A DNA stretch of 64,000 nt from Acanthaster planci (Eukaryota; Echinodermata; Asteroidea; Valvatida; Acanthasteridae), in assembly GCF_001949145.1 (NCBI RefSeq), contig NW_019091564.1, positions 339,925 to 403,924 on the forward strand, read 5' to 3'. Positions 62,801-64,000 of this stretch are shown here, piece by piece. Positions within the stretch are counted from its first letter, which is position 1. Every line of letters starts with the position of its first letter. Position numbers and translations under genes: made by a program. The notes under the pieces were generated by a model. The model was not told the origin of the DNA, did no database searches, and saw nothing but the letters and a program-made list of their open reading frames with translations.

Positions 62801-63843
62801 TCATTTTACATTTCAGTGAAATTCTCCTCGCCTGTTCTCACATTTGGGGGAAACAACATGAATTGTGTTTTGTGGTGCTTACGGAGTGTTTTGAATTGAA
62901 GTTCATGCTGTATCGTTGGACATATTTTTCTCCCCCAGGTGGATGGGATCGAGAACATTTATCCTGTCAATGCCATTGCCTTCCACAACCTCCACAACAC
63001 ATTCGCCACAGGGGGCTCGGATGGTTTTGTCAACATCTGGGATGGGTTCAACAAGAAACGCTTGTGCCAGTTTCACCGCTACCCAACGAGCATATCGTCA
63101 CTGGCTTTCAGGTGAGTCAATAGGACCAACGTTGCCACAAAGTCTAGCATTTCAAGAAATAATCTTTGTCTTATCAATTCAATTTAAGACGTGCATGTAT
63201 GCACCTATTTTTCAAATGGAGTAAAAAAACATTTTATGTATGAATCAATTCAACAGGCGTACTCTTGGATGGTGAGAAATGATCTCTACAGCATGTTTGT
63301 GCTCATTTCCAACTTGATGTTTTGGATTGTTTGAAATAATGTCTTTTCTGAAATAATTTTTGTCAATCATGTAATTGTAATTAAAAGATGCAGAACAGCC
63401 ACTCTTCGGGACTGCTCAAATTTTGAAAGTCAACCGTTGGTTATGGATTTCTTAACCACATCCGGTCTTGAGACTTCTTGGTGTGTTGGCATTATCCTGC
63501 CTCTCTAAGGCTGCCAGCTGCTGCAGGAATTAGCAGAAGCCTCTTTTTACATAGGACTTCTTCATTTTGTTTGAGTTTTGGGTAGTTTGGAGTGCTGTTC
63601 TGGGCTTCCAAGCGCAACAAGTTACCCTCAGACTAGTGCACCAATTATACCTTGTTGCGATGAGTAGGCATCGGACTAATTGTTAGTATCTGACCATGTC
63701 TGAACTCTTTACTATTTTTCAGCAAGGACGGGTCTGTTCTGGCCATCGCATCTTCCTACATGTATGAAGAAGGAGAGCAGGACCATCCGGAGGATGCTAT
63801 CTACATCCGACGAGTCACCGATCAAGAGACCAAGCCTAAGTAG
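59897..63843 (+). CDS. BUB3: mitotic checkpoint protein BUB3
   Basis: Exons: 59897-60094, 60517-60586, 61671-61822, 62212-62475, 62939-63111 and 63723-63843 (stop TAG). All are GT-AG and phases agree, giving 325 aa (human 326-328). It is a seven-bladed WD40 propeller that binds phosphorylated MELT repeats of KNL1 and the GLEBS motifs of BUB1/BUBR1 at kinetochores. WD blades show [52 protein letters not shown] and [11 protein letters not shown], ending in [10 protein letters not shown]. Exon 5 of the human-like stretch ([20 protein letters not shown]) is essentially invariant. The start ATG sits in ACCATGC; tgctag at 59865 looks like an acceptor, implying an upstream 5' UTR exon. Complete and intact. 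Confidence 0.97.
60921..60979. repeat. perfect 23-bp inverted repeat with telomere-like sequence in BUB3 intron
   Basis: Left arm 60921-60943 (ttaaccctaaccctcctcaa then tcc) is the exact inverse of right arm 60957-60979, with a 13-base loop. Both arms contain the taaccctaaccct telomere-type hexamer sequence. Confidence 0.9.
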
Positions 63844-64000
63844 GGGAAGTAAGATTCCTCAGGGAGACACAGTGTCTGTAAAGTGTACATACAGTGCCCC
63901 TTCTTGTTGCATTTGGAGACAGTAGCAGAGATGCTTGTGTCAGCCAATTAATGGTTAGTTCATCATATCAACATGGGAATGCCAGACATTGTTTATGCAA
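63844..64000 (+). other. start of BUB3 3' UTR
   Basis: Sequence after the BUB3 stop to the window edge. No AATAAA is present, so the transcript end lies outside. Confidence 0.5.

Overview
This is eukaryotic (animal) genomic DNA. Genes are split by GT-AG introns, intergenic DNA is long and repeat-rich, and there is one 286-base assembly gap (35936-36221). No bacterial or organelle features were seen. Gene content (CNNM, ARL3, BUB3 orthologues, a juvenile-hormone-acid-methyltransferase-like gene, an intronless class A GPCR), many foldback/MITE elements and frequent tacatgta palindromes suggest a marine invertebrate deuterostome, most likely an echinoderm. That placement is inference.

Layout. 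357-4563 (minus): the 5' three coding exons of a CNNM-family magnesium-transport mediator; the gene runs off the left edge. 4843-12700: repeat land with a duplicated ~300-bp repeat, a dead CR1/L2-like retrotransposon, a ~486-bp long hairpin, nested inverted-repeat elements and CGACG-rich foldback pieces. 13028-14047 (plus): an intact single-exon rhodopsin-like GPCR with CCAAT and TATA-like boxes. 14300-24070: mostly dispersed repeats, including a tRNA-like SINE inside an inverted repeat. 24076-27425: a decayed APE-type non-LTR retrotransposon whose reverse-transcriptase core is missing, bracketed by ~75-bp direct repeats. 28913-38048 (minus): a four-exon SAM-dependent methyltransferase gene whose introns carry two RT pseudogenes, a foldback element, two unusual minisatellites and a THAP-like fragment. 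41649-43333: a complete CGACG-rich MITE directly followed by a Crypton-type recombinase remnant between 236-bp inverted arms. 49671-53514 (plus): ARL3, whose start codon seems to be a separate mini-exon, possibly at 44998. 59897-63843 (plus): all six coding exons of BUB3.

The genes do not form a pathway or operon. They are independent housekeeping or receptor genes: CNNM at the plasma membrane, ARL3 in ciliary cargo release, BUB3 at the kinetochore. The most interesting material is the mobile and repeat DNA. I reconstructed all splice sites by eye from donor/acceptor consensus, reading phase and remembered family sequences; no alignments or searches were run.
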